A stretch of 64,000 nucleotides of DNA, taken from contig OX463788.1 of the NCBI GenBank assembly GCA_949825025.1, forward strand, positions 28,157,036 through 28,221,035, in the 5' to 3' direction. Both the position numbers and the translations under genes were made by a program. The DNA comes from Siphlonurus alternatus (Eukaryota; Arthropoda; Insecta; Ephemeroptera; Siphlonuridae). The notes beneath the pieces were generated by a model that saw only the letters and a program-made list of their open reading frames with translations, made no database searches and had not been told where the DNA came from. Below are positions 24,001-35,911 of this stretch, one piece after another. How positions within the stretch are numbered: position 1 is the first letter of the stretch; each line of letters begins with the position of its first letter.

Positions 24001-24740
24001 AAACATTTTGACTGTTTAAGGCTACCTAAACCTAGAACAAATAATTTGACACAAAGTAACGAGAATTTTAATAAATAACACTTCATAATACGTTTTCGGT
24101 ACTGAAAAGGTACTTATCTGATGTAAAACTGCTTGAAAAACAAATTGTTCCGGGAGCTCTGCAGACACAACCCCGTCTCACACGTACGTGTTTAGTGCCA
24201 CCATTTTAGATAATTTTCTTCATCACGAAAACCCCGTACAATTGACCACTTGGTAAGTGATCATTGCACTTTCTTAAGTAGTCAGAATTTTGTGACAGCT
24301 AATTAAGTAGTCAAGTGCTAAGTGGTCATGATGTTTCGACTACTTAATTGCATAAGTAGTCACAAAATTCTGACTACTTACCAAGTGATCAAGATTTTAT
24401 GAACACTGAGCGCCGACTACTTGCATAAGTAGTCACCAAATTCTGACTACTTAACAAAAAGTGGTCGAGATTTTATGAACAATGAGCGCCGCGAGACTAC
24501 TTGCATAATTAGACACAAAATTCTGACTACTTACCAAGTGGTCGAGATTTTATGAACACTGAACGCCGACTACTTGCATAAGTATAATAGTCACAAAATT
24601 CTGACTACTTACCAAGTGGTCGAGATTTTATGAACACTGAGCGCCGACTACTTGCATAAGTGGTCACAAAATTCTGACTACTTACCAAGTGATCGAGATT
24701 TTATGAACACTGAGCACCTGACGTATAAATTTTGACTACA
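21090..24740. mobile_element. AAGTGGTCA-repeat element, copy 2, interrupted
   Basis: The right part 23,940-24,740 parallels 18,210-19,060 of copy 1: GAGCCGATAAACATT, TTTAAGGCTACCT, AAGGTACTTATCTGAT, then a field of GACTACTT/AAGTAGTCA sites. The left part near 21,100-21,340 matches 17,440-17,540. Here the repeat has drifted to a ~95-bp tandem unit (ACTACTTGCATAAGTAGTCAC ... TTTTATGAACACTGAGCGCC). The 2.3-kb element at 21,348 splits it. Outer limits are approximate. Confidence 0.7.
21348..23662. mobile_element. 2.3-kb element, CGTCGTTGTAGCGCG ends with iterated GATCGGCCA
   Basis: Terminal inverted repeat of about 130 bp. Each end holds two to three copies of a 40-bp iteron (GCCGATCT...TTGTAAGTTAT). 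It is flanked by ATAT on both sides. The interior is AT-rich with no recognisable protein, so it is non-autonomous. Confidence 0.8.
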
Positions 24741-25039
24741 CTATGCATGGGCTTATCAGCTCAAATAGGACCAAAATTTTGCTAGCCCAATTATAGACTC
24801 CGACAGGCACCTAATTGGCCGATTTTGGGCAAATCTGGGCTAGCAAAAAAAGTAACATTGAGCTGTAATAGCCCAATATAACCCTAACTGGACCAATACA
24901 CCACTTAATCCATAGCTCTATGTAGCTCATTATGGATCAGTTTGAACCAACTATGCCATGCTTAAACAAGCTGGAAATTGACCAAATTTGCCCAAACTTG
25001 ACCTTTTCTACCCTGGTTGTCCTCAGTACGCTTACATAT
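24741..25039. other. Lead-in to satellite array
   Basis: Contains TAGCCCAA / TTGGGC fragments and diverged GGACCAAAA words related to the 89-bp unit; no gene. Confidence 0.45.
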
Positions 25040-25655
25040 ATAGCTCAAAATAGACCAAAACAGCTTAAAATGGACCTCTTTTGCCCAAAGATGTGCCGAT
25101 CCACCCTGAATATACTGCATTGGCTAAGGTAGCCCAAAGTGGACCAAAACAGCTTAAAATGGACCTCTTTTGCCCAAAGATGTGCCGATCCACCCTGAAT
25201 ATACTGCATTGGTTTAGGTAGCCCAAAATGGACCAAAACTGCTTAAAATTGACCTCTTTTGCCCAAAGATGTGCCAATCCACCCTGAATATACTGCATTG
25301 GTAAAGGTAGCCCAAAGTGGACCAAACCAGCTTAAAATATACCTCTTTTGCCCAAAGATGTGCCGATCCACCCTGAATGTACTGCATTGGTAAAGGTAGC
25401 CCAAAGTGGACCAAAACAGCTTAAAATGGACCTCTTTTGCCCAAAGATGTGCCGATCCACCCTGAATGTACTGCATTGGTAAAGGTAGCCCAAAGTGGAC
25501 CAAACCAGCTTAAAATGGACCTCTTTTGCCCAAAGATGTGCCGATCCACCCTGAATGTACTGCATTGGTTTAGGTAGCTCAAAGTGAACCTAAACAGCTT
25601 AAAATGGACCTCTTTGGCCCAAAGATGTGCTTATTCAACTTGAATGTACTGCATT
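25040..25655. repeat. 89-bp tandem repeat array
   Basis: About seven units of 89 bp with landmarks AAGATGTGCCGATCCACC and TGAATGTACTGCATTGG (for example at 25,091 and 25,180). Because 89 is not a multiple of three, the minus strand reads the same peptide (YIQGGSAHLWAKEVHFK) through all frames, which explains the overlapping open frames; they are not evidence of coding. Confidence 0.92.
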
Positions 25656-26289
25656 ACTAACAGTAGCTAAAAATAGACTAAAATAGCTCAAAATGGCCTT
25701 TTTTTCTCTGAATGTATTACATTCTTTACCTTAATTATCGCTTCATAAAACAAACGAAAATAGATGAAGATAGAAATATTTTGCCTAAAAACATGTGCCT
25801 TTTATGACCATGAATGCATTCTATTAATTAGTTGATACTTGAAGCTCAAAGTTGATAAAAGTGCTATAAAATAATATAATTTATTCATGGTTATAAAGAG
25901 CTGGGGAAAATCAGTATTGTCATCATGCTGATGCATGCATACCAGACACTAATAATGCAAAGGAATACTTGGCTGACTGTGAGGGGAAGAGACTGGCCCA
26001 AGAATCACATGGAATGCATATTAAATGAGGTGTCTGTTTATTCTGTTCTTTTATCATATACGTACAAATAACGTACTGAATGCATATTATTTGCACACGG
26101 TAAATACAGTATGCATACAGTACGTATGTAAGAGGTCATTGTAACAATTCTATTAGTAATTAGAGAGCATAATATCCTGAATGAAATACAGTTTCATATA
26201 TTATAGCTGTGAAATTGTTTTTAAAATTGTAAAAAGTGCCACTTACCGCAATTTTAGAACAAAATTAACCTTTGTTCATTTATTTCCTT
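25656..26289. other. Spacer, decayed array edge then unique AT-rich DNA
   Basis: The first part keeps weak 89-bp-unit words. A CAGTATGCATACAGTACG cluster lies near 26,110. No gene seen. Confidence 0.4.
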
Positions 26290-26349
26290 CCCATGTAGCA
26301 CACTTTATCGGCTAAATATTGGTCAGATATTGGGAATATTGGCTTAAAA

Positions 26350-27200
26350 TCTACGATATCACCCATATGTAGCCAATGTTCTTACAATATTGATATGCCG
26401 ACATTGCCCAATTTTGGCATTTAATATTCATACAATGTTGGCTAAAAGTTGGTAGCGCAATATTTAATTTCACTACCTTGGTCCAATATACGTTAGCCAT
26501 ATATTCATTAAATGTGGTTGTCCCAATGTCAATGCAACGTTGGCTGGCATTGAAGTTCAATACTTGAAATATTTATGTCGGTACAATAATGGCTTTCTGA
26601 TATTGCTGCGGTGTCAAAATTAAACATTGGTTGAATGTTGGCTAAGGATTGAAAGTCAATGTATCATATAGGAATTTGTAACAAATATTCAAACAATATT
26701 GATATGTGAATATTGCTCAATATTGGTGCTCGATATTCATGCAATGTTGGATTAAAGTTACTAGCACAATATTTAATTTCATTACGTTGGTCCAAGATAC
26801 TTTGCCGTATATTCATTGTATGTAGTTTCCCAATGTCAATGCAACGTTGGCTGGGCATTGATGTTCAATACTTGAAATATTTATGTCGGTACAATAATGG
26901 CTTTCTGATATTGCTGCAGTGTCAACATTAAACATTGGTTGAATGTTGGCTACGGATTAACAGTCAATGTATCATAGGAATTTGTAATAAATATATAAAC
27001 AATATTGAAATGTGAATATTGCTGAATATTTGTGCTCGATATTCATGCAATGTTGGATTAAGGTTTCCAGCACAATATTTAATTTCATTACGTTGCTCCA
27101 ATATACTTTGCCGAATATTCATTGTATGTAAGTTTCCCAATGTCAATGCAACGTTGGGTGGGCATTGAAGTGCGATGTTCGAAATATTTAGATTGGGATT
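26350..27200. repeat. Three ~307-bp tandem units inside the CAATATTGG element
   Basis: TGTCAATGCAACGTTGG recurs at about 26,527, 26,834 and 27,140, with the rest of each unit well conserved. Confidence 0.88.
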
Positions 27201-27774
27201 GGCTAAATATTGGCCCAATATTGCACCAATTATAAGTTCTAACTTTGTCAATAGATGGCAGCAAAATTAATTCAATTTAAAAAACACTTAAAAATTAAAT
27301 TAAAATTAATTTAAGTCACTGTACTTTTTTTTAAAAGTAAACACTAAATAGAACCATTATGCTGGGAATTTTTAAGACAATAAATATTTTAATGCTGTTG
27401 TTAACGGAATCAAAAATTAATAAACAATAAGAGAAACTCTAAAAAGAGATATAGATTGAAATAACAAATAGTCTATGATAAAAATACAAGTGTTATACAT
27501 TAAAAATATACTCCATCATCGAGACTTGGGAAAAAGTCTTAAAAAAAAAAAAGCCCCATGATGCATGCAGCTCCATATATGTAATATATGTTAAATACAT
27601 ATTATTACCCTATGGAATCAAAATCGAATCCAATATTGTGCCAATATTGGTTGGCCATTCCTGAGATTTAAAAAAAATATATTGTATTATAGCAACACTT
27701 GCCCAATATTAAATTAAATATCAAAGAATGTTTATTTTAAATGTTGGTGCAACATTGGCAATAAATATCCTCCA

Positions 27775-28020
27775 GCCATAGAGGTTTGTTGCAGCTGCAC
27801 TATTTAAATGATATTAAAATTAAATATCCGAACAATGTTTATTTTAAATGTTGGTGCAACATTGACATTAAATATCGTCCAGCCCTAGAGGTTTGTTGCA
27901 GCTGCACTATTGAAACGATATTAAAATTAAATATCCGAACAATGCTTATTTTAAATGTTGGTGCAACATTGATATTAAATATCGTCCAGCCATAGAGGTT
28001 TGTTGCAGCTGCACTATTGG
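27775..28020. repeat. Three 107-bp tandem units inside the CAATATTGG element
   Basis: GAGGTTTGTTGCAGCTGC occurs at 27,781, 27,888 and 27,995, exactly 107 bp apart. Confidence 0.92.
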
Positions 28021-28099
28021 ACCAACGTCGAATTTGATATTGAGGCGATATCAAAACGATCTGTGGTGAATATTGCGCCGATCAAATGTGCTACATGGG

Positions 28100-28614
28100 T
28101 TACATTTTGGCTGTGTAGAACTGCTTTTTTCTTCAAAATTGTGGAAGAATAGGCTGAGGAACTGCATTGTTAGCAGCTTAAACCTATTAGGAGAGATATG
28201 CCACCCGGTGGCATGAACAGAAAAACATTTCCCAAACAACTTTAACCCTGAGATATTGATGTATATAGACTATATACATGTATGCTTACCTTAGCAGATG
28301 ATTAATTAACGCATTACTACACTAAAGAAAACCTTAAAAATATAGATACATGACACTACTTAGGATCGACACTATAAGAAATATACATACTGCAACAACA
28401 ACAACAACATTGTCGACTGTTACAAGTCAGATGGAAAACCGGTAGAGAAATGAATTCAAATGAACCAATCAGAGCGATCGGAAGTTCGGAACCGATCGGA
28501 AACCATCGGAAACGCGCTAAATTAATCTCCAAAAGTCTCAAATGGCGAAATCTTTGTAAACATGACAGACGACTTAAATAATTCTGATAAATATAATAGA
28601 CCCAGCTTATAGAT
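28100..28614. other. Spacer with short CAA microsatellite
   Basis: (CAA)n at about 28,391-28,408. The stretch 28,440-28,520 has palindromic GGAACCGATCGGAAACC words. No gene seen. Confidence 0.45.
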
Positions 28615-28975
28615 GAGGTCTATTTTAAGCTGTAATGGTTCACTTTAAGTTACCTAATCCAATGCAGTATGCATACATTCAGGGCGGATCGGCACATCTC
28701 TGGGCAAAAGAGGTCCATTTGAAGCTGTTTGGTCCACTTTGGGCTCCCAAAGATGTGCCGATCCACCTTGAATGTACTGCATTGGTAAAGGTAGCCCAAA
28801 GTGGACCAAAACAGCTTAAAATGGACCTCTTTTGCCCAAAGATTTGCCGATCCACCCTGAATGTACTGCATTGGTTAAGAGGTAGCCCAAAGTGGACCAA
28901 AACAGCTTAAAATGGACCTCTTTTGCCCAAAGATGTGCCGATCCACCCTGAATGTACTGCATTGGTTAAGGTCTG
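28615..28975. repeat. Second 89-bp array with an inverted unit
   Basis: One unit in reverse (28,625-28,745: CCAATGCAGTATGCATAC, GGCGGATCGGCACATCTC) abuts about three direct units (28,750-28,975). Same unit as 25,040-25,655; the two arrays flank the CAATATTGG element. Confidence 0.88.
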
Positions 28976-29593
28976 TTCAATTATTATGAAATAAATAAAA
29001 TAAATTCTTTTTCGTAGAATATATTTGGAATGTGTAAAAGATATTCCTAATGTGTTCTGTTTTATGTAAAGAAGAAAATTCAAGCAGAAAATATTTAGAA
29101 TAAGGGGAAAAAAATTATGAAGGATACAAAAGTAGGGCCATAAAATATGAAAAATAAAATAGAATATCTTTAGAACTAACATTGTAAGAGCATATTTTTT
29201 TAGGTGTACTCTTCTAAATATTTTCAATTATGGATTTATTCAGGAATAACATGGTAGAAATATTTTTGAATGGTACATAAATTAAATTTCATTGAAAAAA
29301 AAAAAAAAAAGATGCAATTAATCTATAAAATTGTTATACAACATAGAAAAATTTCAGATATATAATATATAATTTTGTTTATATCAGCTCATAATTATAT
29401 TCTTTTATTTCCATGGCACTAATTGAAAATTGCAATCTACGGTATTGTTGAATATTTAACTGTGTCATGCATGTGTACTAATGTGTACAATAATGTATCA
29501 ATAAATTTAATATTGTATATTTTGATATATTTTATTGTATATATATTATATTGATCGATCATTGATTATATATTGAACATTGCATTTATATAA

Positions 29594-29675
<82 letters not shown>

Positions 29676-30154
29676 ATATTATGTATATAATTATATGTAA
29701 TTAGAATTTTTAGACCCCCTTCCCCTCTATTATTTTTTACTGGATTATTTATATGATGGGTCGGCAAGGTGTGCATTCAATAATTGTTTGCTATAACGTA
29801 TAATTATAATAATAATTAATATATTTTAATAAAGCTAAACTTAAATTTTAAACATGTTTATAAATTTAATGCATTAATAACAATTTTTCATATTAAATTT
29901 AATTTTGAAAAATCATTTGACTGATAATTATTATAATAATATAATTAATTAATGCATTGATCAGATTCAAATGATTTTTATACTTTCGTTCAAGAGTCTT
30001 AATTAAATTATGATGAAGAATTAAGTAAAAACCTTTTTGCTTATTTTTTATAGAATACACGCGCGGTATATAATTATATTATATTGTATAATCATCTCAG
30101 CAGAGAGCTGAATTTATCAGTTTGAATTTTCCCACCCCTCAAGAAACATCTAAC
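28976..30154. other. AT-rich spacer with TA tract
   Basis: No gene. A run of T/A dinucleotides of about 80 bp lies at 29,597-29,675. Confidence 0.6.
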
Positions 30155-30725
30155 TTATATGCAGAGCGAACTTGAGTAGAAGGCCACAACACGACCGCGC
30201 CCACTTTTCAATAGCCGTCCTACTGAGCAGCAGGTTTGCATGTAATCAAATGGGAGAGGGCTTAACTTTGGTCGCGGTTTACGACAATTACGCTGTATGC
30301 TAGAGTTTTCAAAATGAAACAAGTTTAACTCTAATATAGTTTAATCTTACTGGACAACCTTTTTTTTCACGCAAAAACAATATTAATACACTTAAATTAA
30401 ACTTTTATGAACCCGACTTCTGCTACTTAATTCTGTTACATCTGCGCATGCGCCGGCATGCGCGAAGTAATAAAAGTCAGTTTACTGGCGATGACGTCAT
30501 ATGAACATTGAAAGCCTTTCTTCATAGCGAGTGACTTTCACTTTACTTAATTGCATTTTCTATACTTTGTATATATCAAGTAAAGTTATTTACTACATCG
30601 AAAATAATGTATGAAAGTTGATTCAAGTACTTTTGTAATTTCAATATTTCGTGACGTACTGTCTTGATATATTACTAAAGCTTGGAAGATAGAACCAAGT
30701 TCCCGCCCTAACTTTACCGTCTTAT

Positions 30726-31936
30726 CCCAGTGACCACATGGACATCCCGGGGACCTTGCGAACATCCCCGCAAGATCCCCCAACATCCCTGAATGTTTTA
30801 CGTGCTAGTTTTCAAAACCCTTTAACTTTAAACATGTTTTCCGTGTTCTAAAAACGGTTTTAGCTACACTTCGAAAATAATTTTCTAGGTTTTTTAATAT
30901 TTTTATGAAAGTCTCTCAGAACATCCCCTGGGGATGCAACACGGATGTCCCTTCAACATCCCCGGGGGACTTTGAAAGGACCCTTTAGTCAATGTTTTCA
31001 TTAAAATCATAATATGTGCTGTTCACTATTATGTACTGATTTTAAAAATATACAAATATAGTTAATATTATTTAAAATATTATATGAAAATATTAATATT
31101 TAAAATAAGACGTGAAATTTTACTTAATATTAAAGTGCGTAATTTGCACAGAAAAATAATTTTTTTTAATAAAATATACTCGTAGAAAAAAATATCTATG
31201 AAAAATAAACAAGGTCCCATCAAAATCCCCCGGGGATTTTAGAGGGACGCTTGAACGTCCCACAAATGTCCCCGGAGGGACCTTTAAAAATTTCTAAAAA
31301 ATTAAAAATATTTTTTTTTTAATGTCGAAGTCTGTTAACAATTAGAGATTCGATGCATTTGAGCGTTACAATTTATAATTTATTAATGAATAAACATTTG
31401 TTAATTAAAATTATAAAATTTATTATTTTAATTTATTTTAAATAAATTTAAATCTCAATATATTTAATGTTGTATTAAATAATAACAATCTCCCAATGTA
31501 CCAGTTTGCTTAAAAAAATAAAAAAACGCAACTTCGCTCGTAATATTAAAATATTATACAACACCCAAAACTTTACAATTTATATACCCAAATAAACCAC
31601 ACTTTAGTAACGAAGAGCAATATCCAAGTTGTCTACGACGTCGTCTATCAACCAAAAGGTCCGAGTTCGATTCCCGACTCACCCAAATTTTTTATTTGGT
31701 AATCTTGTAGTCCTCATTCTAAAAGACCCTAAACTTCTTTAATATAAATTTTAAGATGAATTAATACATAATTGGCAAGTGAAAATTAGGGAACATCCCC
31801 GAGGGATGTCCACAAGACGTCCGCAGGGACGTCCTTTTTTGATGGACATGGGGGATGTCCTTGGGGACGTCCAACGGGGACCTTAGAGGGATGTCCCAGG
31901 GGCGTCCCGGGGACGTCCATGCATGTGGTCACTGGG
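30726..31936. mobile_element. 1.2-kb AT-duplication element rich in GGGACATCC
   Basis: Ends CCCAGTGACCACATGGAC and its complement, AT on both sides. The same site is empty in the copies at 33,060-33,080 and 63,235-63,255 (GTCTTATTTCTC). Both ends iterate GGACATCCC / GGGGATGTCC / GGGACGTCC. A tRNA-like stretch lies at 31,613-31,684. Confidence 0.87.
31613..31684 (+). other. tRNA-like relic
   Basis: TATCCAAGTTGTCTACGACG resembles a decayed Pol III A box with D arm, and GGTCCGAGTTCGATTCCCG a good B box with T arm, at tRNA-like spacing. The acceptor stem does not pair, so it is not a working tRNA. It may be a tRNA-derived internal promoter or an old SINE head. Confidence 0.55.
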
Positions 31937-32097
31937 ATTTCTCAAGAAGTATGATATTTATGAACTAAATAAAATAATTAGCAAACGGGAGACTACATTG
32001 AAGTATTATCGCACTACAAGACACCTTCATTAATATCAAGTAAATATTTAAAAAAAAATATGTCCTCCCGATTACATTGCATGTTATTTTTTTAAAT

Positions 32098-32547
32098 GGA
32101 CAATTTGCATCAACTTTTTTTAGTATAGCTCAATCGAAAGAGGAGGTCGAAAAATACACCTGTGAATTTTATGCGATTTTTATTCGTACTGCATCATGGC
32201 TAAAAGAGAGGTCACGTGACCTGGAGCCGGCGCCCGTGTCGCCCGTGACGTCATTGAACTGTCTGGTCAAGCAAACGATTGTCTTTATAACGGTACGCTT
32301 GTAAACAATAAATTAATTGTTGCTTGTTTCCATAGCAACGTGGTTGTTTGCAAGCGTTATAAAGTCGATCGTTTGTTTGACGGAACAGTTAAGTGACGTC
32401 ACGGGCGACACGGGCGCCGGCTCCAGGTCACGTGACCTCTCTTTTAGCCATGATGCAGTACGAATAAAAATCGCATAAAATTCACAGGTGCATTTTTCGA
32501 CCTCCTCTTTCGATTGAGCTACTAAAAAAAGTTGATGCAAATTGTCC
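32098..32547. mobile_element. 450-bp AT-duplication palindrome
   Basis: GGACAATTTGCATCAAC ends, AT on both sides; the matching sites at about 32,904 (inverted copy) and 63,406 are empty. The arms hold GGTCACGTGACC and TGACGTCA (32,246 and 32,394), and share AAAGAGGAGGT and GTGAATTTTATGCG with the ends of 47,977-50,686. The mirror open frames of 75-78 codons are artefacts. Confidence 0.9.
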
Positions 32548-32827
32548 ATTCCGGACGGCTAATGTCTCGACAGATGACGATCGCGCCGGCTGGGTTTTGG
32601 CCTCTCCTGCTCAAGTACGCTCTGTTATATGCCTCTCTTTTTCCTTCTTCTTACATGCGAGCGTGCGTGTCCTAGGGGGTTAGACGTCGGTGTCAGGTAG
32701 GAAAAAAAGAACGTTAGAATTGAAAGTTAGGCAGGGGCCGGGCTGCAGGTTCAAATCTCGGTGACTTAAAGAGAGGCTATCCTGTAGGTGGCGCTGTAGC
32801 AGAGCGAACTTGATTAGTCAAGTTCGC

Positions 32828-33618
32828 TCTGGCGTACTTGAGTAGGAGGCCAAAACCCACCAGCCGGCGCGATCGTCATCTGTCGAGACATTAGCCGTCC
32901 GGAATTTAAAAAATAACATGCAATGTAATCGGGAGGAAATATTTTTTTTAAAATATTTACTTGATATTAATGAAGATATCTTGTAGTGCGATAATACTTC
33001 AATATGTAGTCTCCCGTTTGCTAATTATTTTATTTAGTTCATAAATATCATACTTCTTGAGAAATAAGACGGTAAAGTTAGGGCGGGAACTTCGTTCTAT
33101 CTTCCAAGCTTTAGTAATGTATCATGACGTCACGAAATATTGAAAACACATAAGTACTTGAATCAACTTTCATACATTATTTTCGATGTAGTAAATAACT
33201 TTACTTGATATATACAAAGTATAGAAAATGCAATTAAGTAAAGTGAAAGTCACTCGCTATGAAGAAAGGCTTTCATTGTTCATATGACGTCATCGCCAGT
33301 AAACTGACTTTTATTACTTCGCGCATGCCGGCGCATGCGCAGATGTAACAGAAGTAGCAGAAGTCGGGTTCATAAAAGTTTAATTTAAGTGTATTAATAT
33401 TGTTTTTGCGTGAAAAAAAAGGTTGTCCAGTAAGATTAAACTATATTAGAGTTAAACTTGTTTCATTTTGAAAACTCTAGCATACAGCGTAATTGTCGTA
33501 AACCGCGACCAAAGTGAAGCCCTCTCCCATTTGATTACACGCAAACCTGCTGCTCAGTAGGACGGCTATTGAAAAGTGGGCGCGGTCGTGCTGTGGCCTC
33601 CTAATCAAGTTCGCTCTG
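32828..33618 (-). mobile_element. AGAGCGAACTTGAG hAT-like element, copy 2, inverted
   Basis: Reverse complement of the family, without either insertion seen in copy 1. TGACGTCA occurs at 33,125 and 33,285. The left end is slightly decayed (CTCTGGCGTACTTGAG). With copy 1 it forms a large inverted pair spaced by about 200 bp. Confidence 0.88.
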
Positions 33619-34312
33619 AGTACGCTCTGGCTCTGGCTGCCGCTGGCTGTAGCCTCTCCGAGCGCGGTTCCACTAACTGACGTTTGAAACGGGCGTCTAT
33701 GACGTCACTATAGGCACTAACAATGTTATATTTGATCAGTCAATACTGCGCTGAATACAATGAATAGTAGCAAAATAAGCACAACAACAGGTTAATGGGT
33801 ATTGTAATTGTAAGCAACATTTATTTGGTAGACGTTCTATGAAAAATGAAGTTGAATAAATATTATAAAAAAAATATCCCTAACTCTATTGGAATTTGAC
33901 ACCTGTAGGTTGGTACAGCAAACAGCTGCTATAGCAGCAGCTGTGTCACGTGATCAGAGCTAGGATCATGTATGTATGGATAGGCTATCCCTATACCAAT
34001 AGCATTAGAGCGGCTGAGGCAAATCTCCAACGTAAGATGGTGACCGAGCGCAATCAACCGGCGGCATATTTTCAAAGTTTTGAATAGCGTAAAAAAAGTG
34101 AAACAGTAGAGAGCTCGCGAGATCATGCAGAGATGTATTCGATCTTATACGTCAAAAGAAAAGAATTAGAAGCATGATTCAAGCCAAAGCAGGTCAGAGC
34201 TATAAAAAAATATGGGAAAAACTGAATAATATATACTGAATTTCCCAAGTATATATATTTGTATTTTTTTTTTATGATTATGTATATTAAAGTTCGAATA
34301 AGCGATATATTT
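33619..34312. repeat. Spacer with dispersed GTATGTATGGATAGGC repeat
   Basis: 33,955-34,060 is the inverse of 15,400-15,520. A TGACGTCA lies at 33,700 and a CAGCTGCTATAGCAGCAGCTG palindrome near 33,922. No gene. Confidence 0.6.
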
Positions 34313-34922
34313 CATTTTTTGGAATATTTTATTTTCTATAAATAGTTTAACCTGATGCCTTCTATTGAGAAATGAAAACCAAAAAATTCCATCTCAAATA
34401 GCTTCACCACAAAAAAATCCCAAAGTTGCTGTTTCGGAGGCCTTTAACATGCATTCTTATATATGTGGAACAGAAAACCAGCTTTTTACTCCAACTTCGT
34501 CTGAACTATGGAACCCAATTAAAAAATATGTACGTAATCTATGATGAATTCTTTAATGGATTTTCAAATAATTTTTTTTTTTACGGAGCCGTTTTTCCGG
34601 AAAAAAAAACTTGAAAATCCTTATGGGAATTAACCCGCAAAAATTTCAATATTTTTGGCTCCGTAAAAAAAAAATTTATTTGAAAATCCAATAAAGAATT
34701 CATAATAGATTACGCACGTATTTTTTAATTGGTACCATAGTTCAGACGAAGTTAGAGTAAAAAGCTGTTTTCTGTTCCATAAGGATGCATGTTAAAGGCC
34801 TCCGAAACACCAACTTTGGGAATGTTTTTAGGTGAAGCTATTTGAGATGGAATTTTTTGGTTTTCATTTCTCAATATTATAGAGGGTGAGTTGAACTATT
34901 TTTAGAAAATAAAATATTTAAA
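34313..34922. mobile_element. 600-bp palindromic element
   Basis: AAATAGTTTAACC / TTGAGAAATGAAAACC / AATTCCATCTCAAATAGC arms pair with 34,830-34,922. The centre holds TACGGAGCC with flanking A/T runs in both orientations. Half of a related copy is at 44,575-44,780. Confidence 0.8.
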
Positions 34923-35760
34923 AAAATTAAATCGCTCACTCTACTTTAAAAGAAATTATTATCGGCATCAGGCCTGATGTATTATTATCGTAGGGGTACT
35001 TATTTCAAAAAACAACAAAGATGTGACTGGACGCAATACTATAATAGACAGCTAGCTAGCAGTTTAATCTATTACATAAAAAGTCTGGAGGATATTCATG
35101 AGCAATTAAACTTAGAGAGACTATGTTTTTATCTTAGCTCATGCCATGCAGTGTTGTATAAACTTCCAGATTATTAAAAAAAAAAAAAAAAAAATGAAAG
35201 TATACCTGCATGTGTTTAAGAAACAATTGTTTGACTACCTAATTAAAAAGAAAATATTACTCCATTAAGCTCATGCAAGGCAAAGAATGTCAATAATTTT
35301 ATTTGTATAATTTTGTATTGTAATAATTGAATATTGTCATTTTGTATGTTTGTCTATGTCTATTATTTTTAGAACCACAAGCAGGGATAAAAATTTAGGC
35401 CAAAGTGGGGGTTAAAGTGTTTGTGAATGCTCCCCATTATATATGTTTTAGAATAAAATTATTAACAAACATGGAATAAAAAGGTGAAGAATTATAATAA
35501 TTAACAATATATATACAGTATCATATAATTTATTGATGTCATTATAAAATCTTTCCACAAAATCTTTTTATGTGCATATGCCAACAGTCAGCATGCACTA
35601 TATCTATTCTTGATCAAAATCTTTTATTTTTTTCCAAATGGCTTTTAATTCTTTTAAAAATTGGCTTGCACGCAGGACTCCCCGGCAAAGTTTAGTGACT
35701 CAATATTGTTAAATTTATCTGCCCAGGCCATATGTATATATACTGCATGAAAAATTCATT
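34923..35760. other. Spacer, nothing recognised
   Basis: A short poly(A) at about 35,176-35,193 follows a 66-codon open frame (34,977-35,177) with no recognisable content; it could be the tail of an old retrosequence. Confidence 0.4.
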
Positions 35761-35911
35761 TTAAGCCGGTATTGCACGATACAATTTTTCTAGTTATTGT
35801 ATACAATTTCTCCTTACAAGAAAACTTCCACTCCATTTGTTTGTATGGAGATGAAATTTTCTTGCAAGAAAAAAATTGTATGCAAAATTGCATCGTGTAA
35901 TACCGGCTTAA
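35761..35911. mobile_element. Minimal TTAA-flanked MITE
   Basis: TTAAGCCGGTATTGCACGAT ... complement ... TTAA, about 150 bp. Short enough to be little more than two terminal repeats. Confidence 0.85.

Larger units (their letters stand above)
26290..28099. mobile_element. 1.8-kb element with CCCATGTAGCACA ends and CAATATTGG motifs
   Basis: The left end CCCATGTAGCACACTTTATC and right end GATCAAATGTGCTACATGGG are inverted. The interior is saturated with CCAATATTG / CAATGTTGG words and holds two internal tandem arrays (26,350-27,200 and 27,775-28,020). No protein recognised; the duplication is not clear. Confidence 0.78.
30163..32624 (+). mobile_element. AGAGCGAACTTGAG hAT-like element, copy 1, carrying two insertions
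   Basis: Starts AGAGCGAACTTGAGTAGAAGG and ends CTCAAGTACGCTCTG. TTATATGC flanks it (30,155-30,162 and 32,625-32,632); if the terminal C belongs to the element the duplication is 7 bp. Without the insertions at 30,726-31,936 and 32,098-32,547 it matches the 798-bp copy at 62,683-63,480 almost base for base. A second copy is inverted at 32,828-33,618. It carries one TGACGTCA (30,492). No coding. Confidence 0.88.

Noticed and set aside
25045..25565. Overlapping minus-strand frames with repeated peptide MVHFGLPLPMQYIQGGSAHL
   Set aside because: Produced by an 89-bp satellite without stops on one strand; the frame shifts every unit.
32077..32549. Mirror frames reading VEKYTCEFYAIFIRTASWLKE
   Set aside because: Occur on both strands because the element is palindromic; the same peptide style appears at the ends of the 2.7-kb palindrome.
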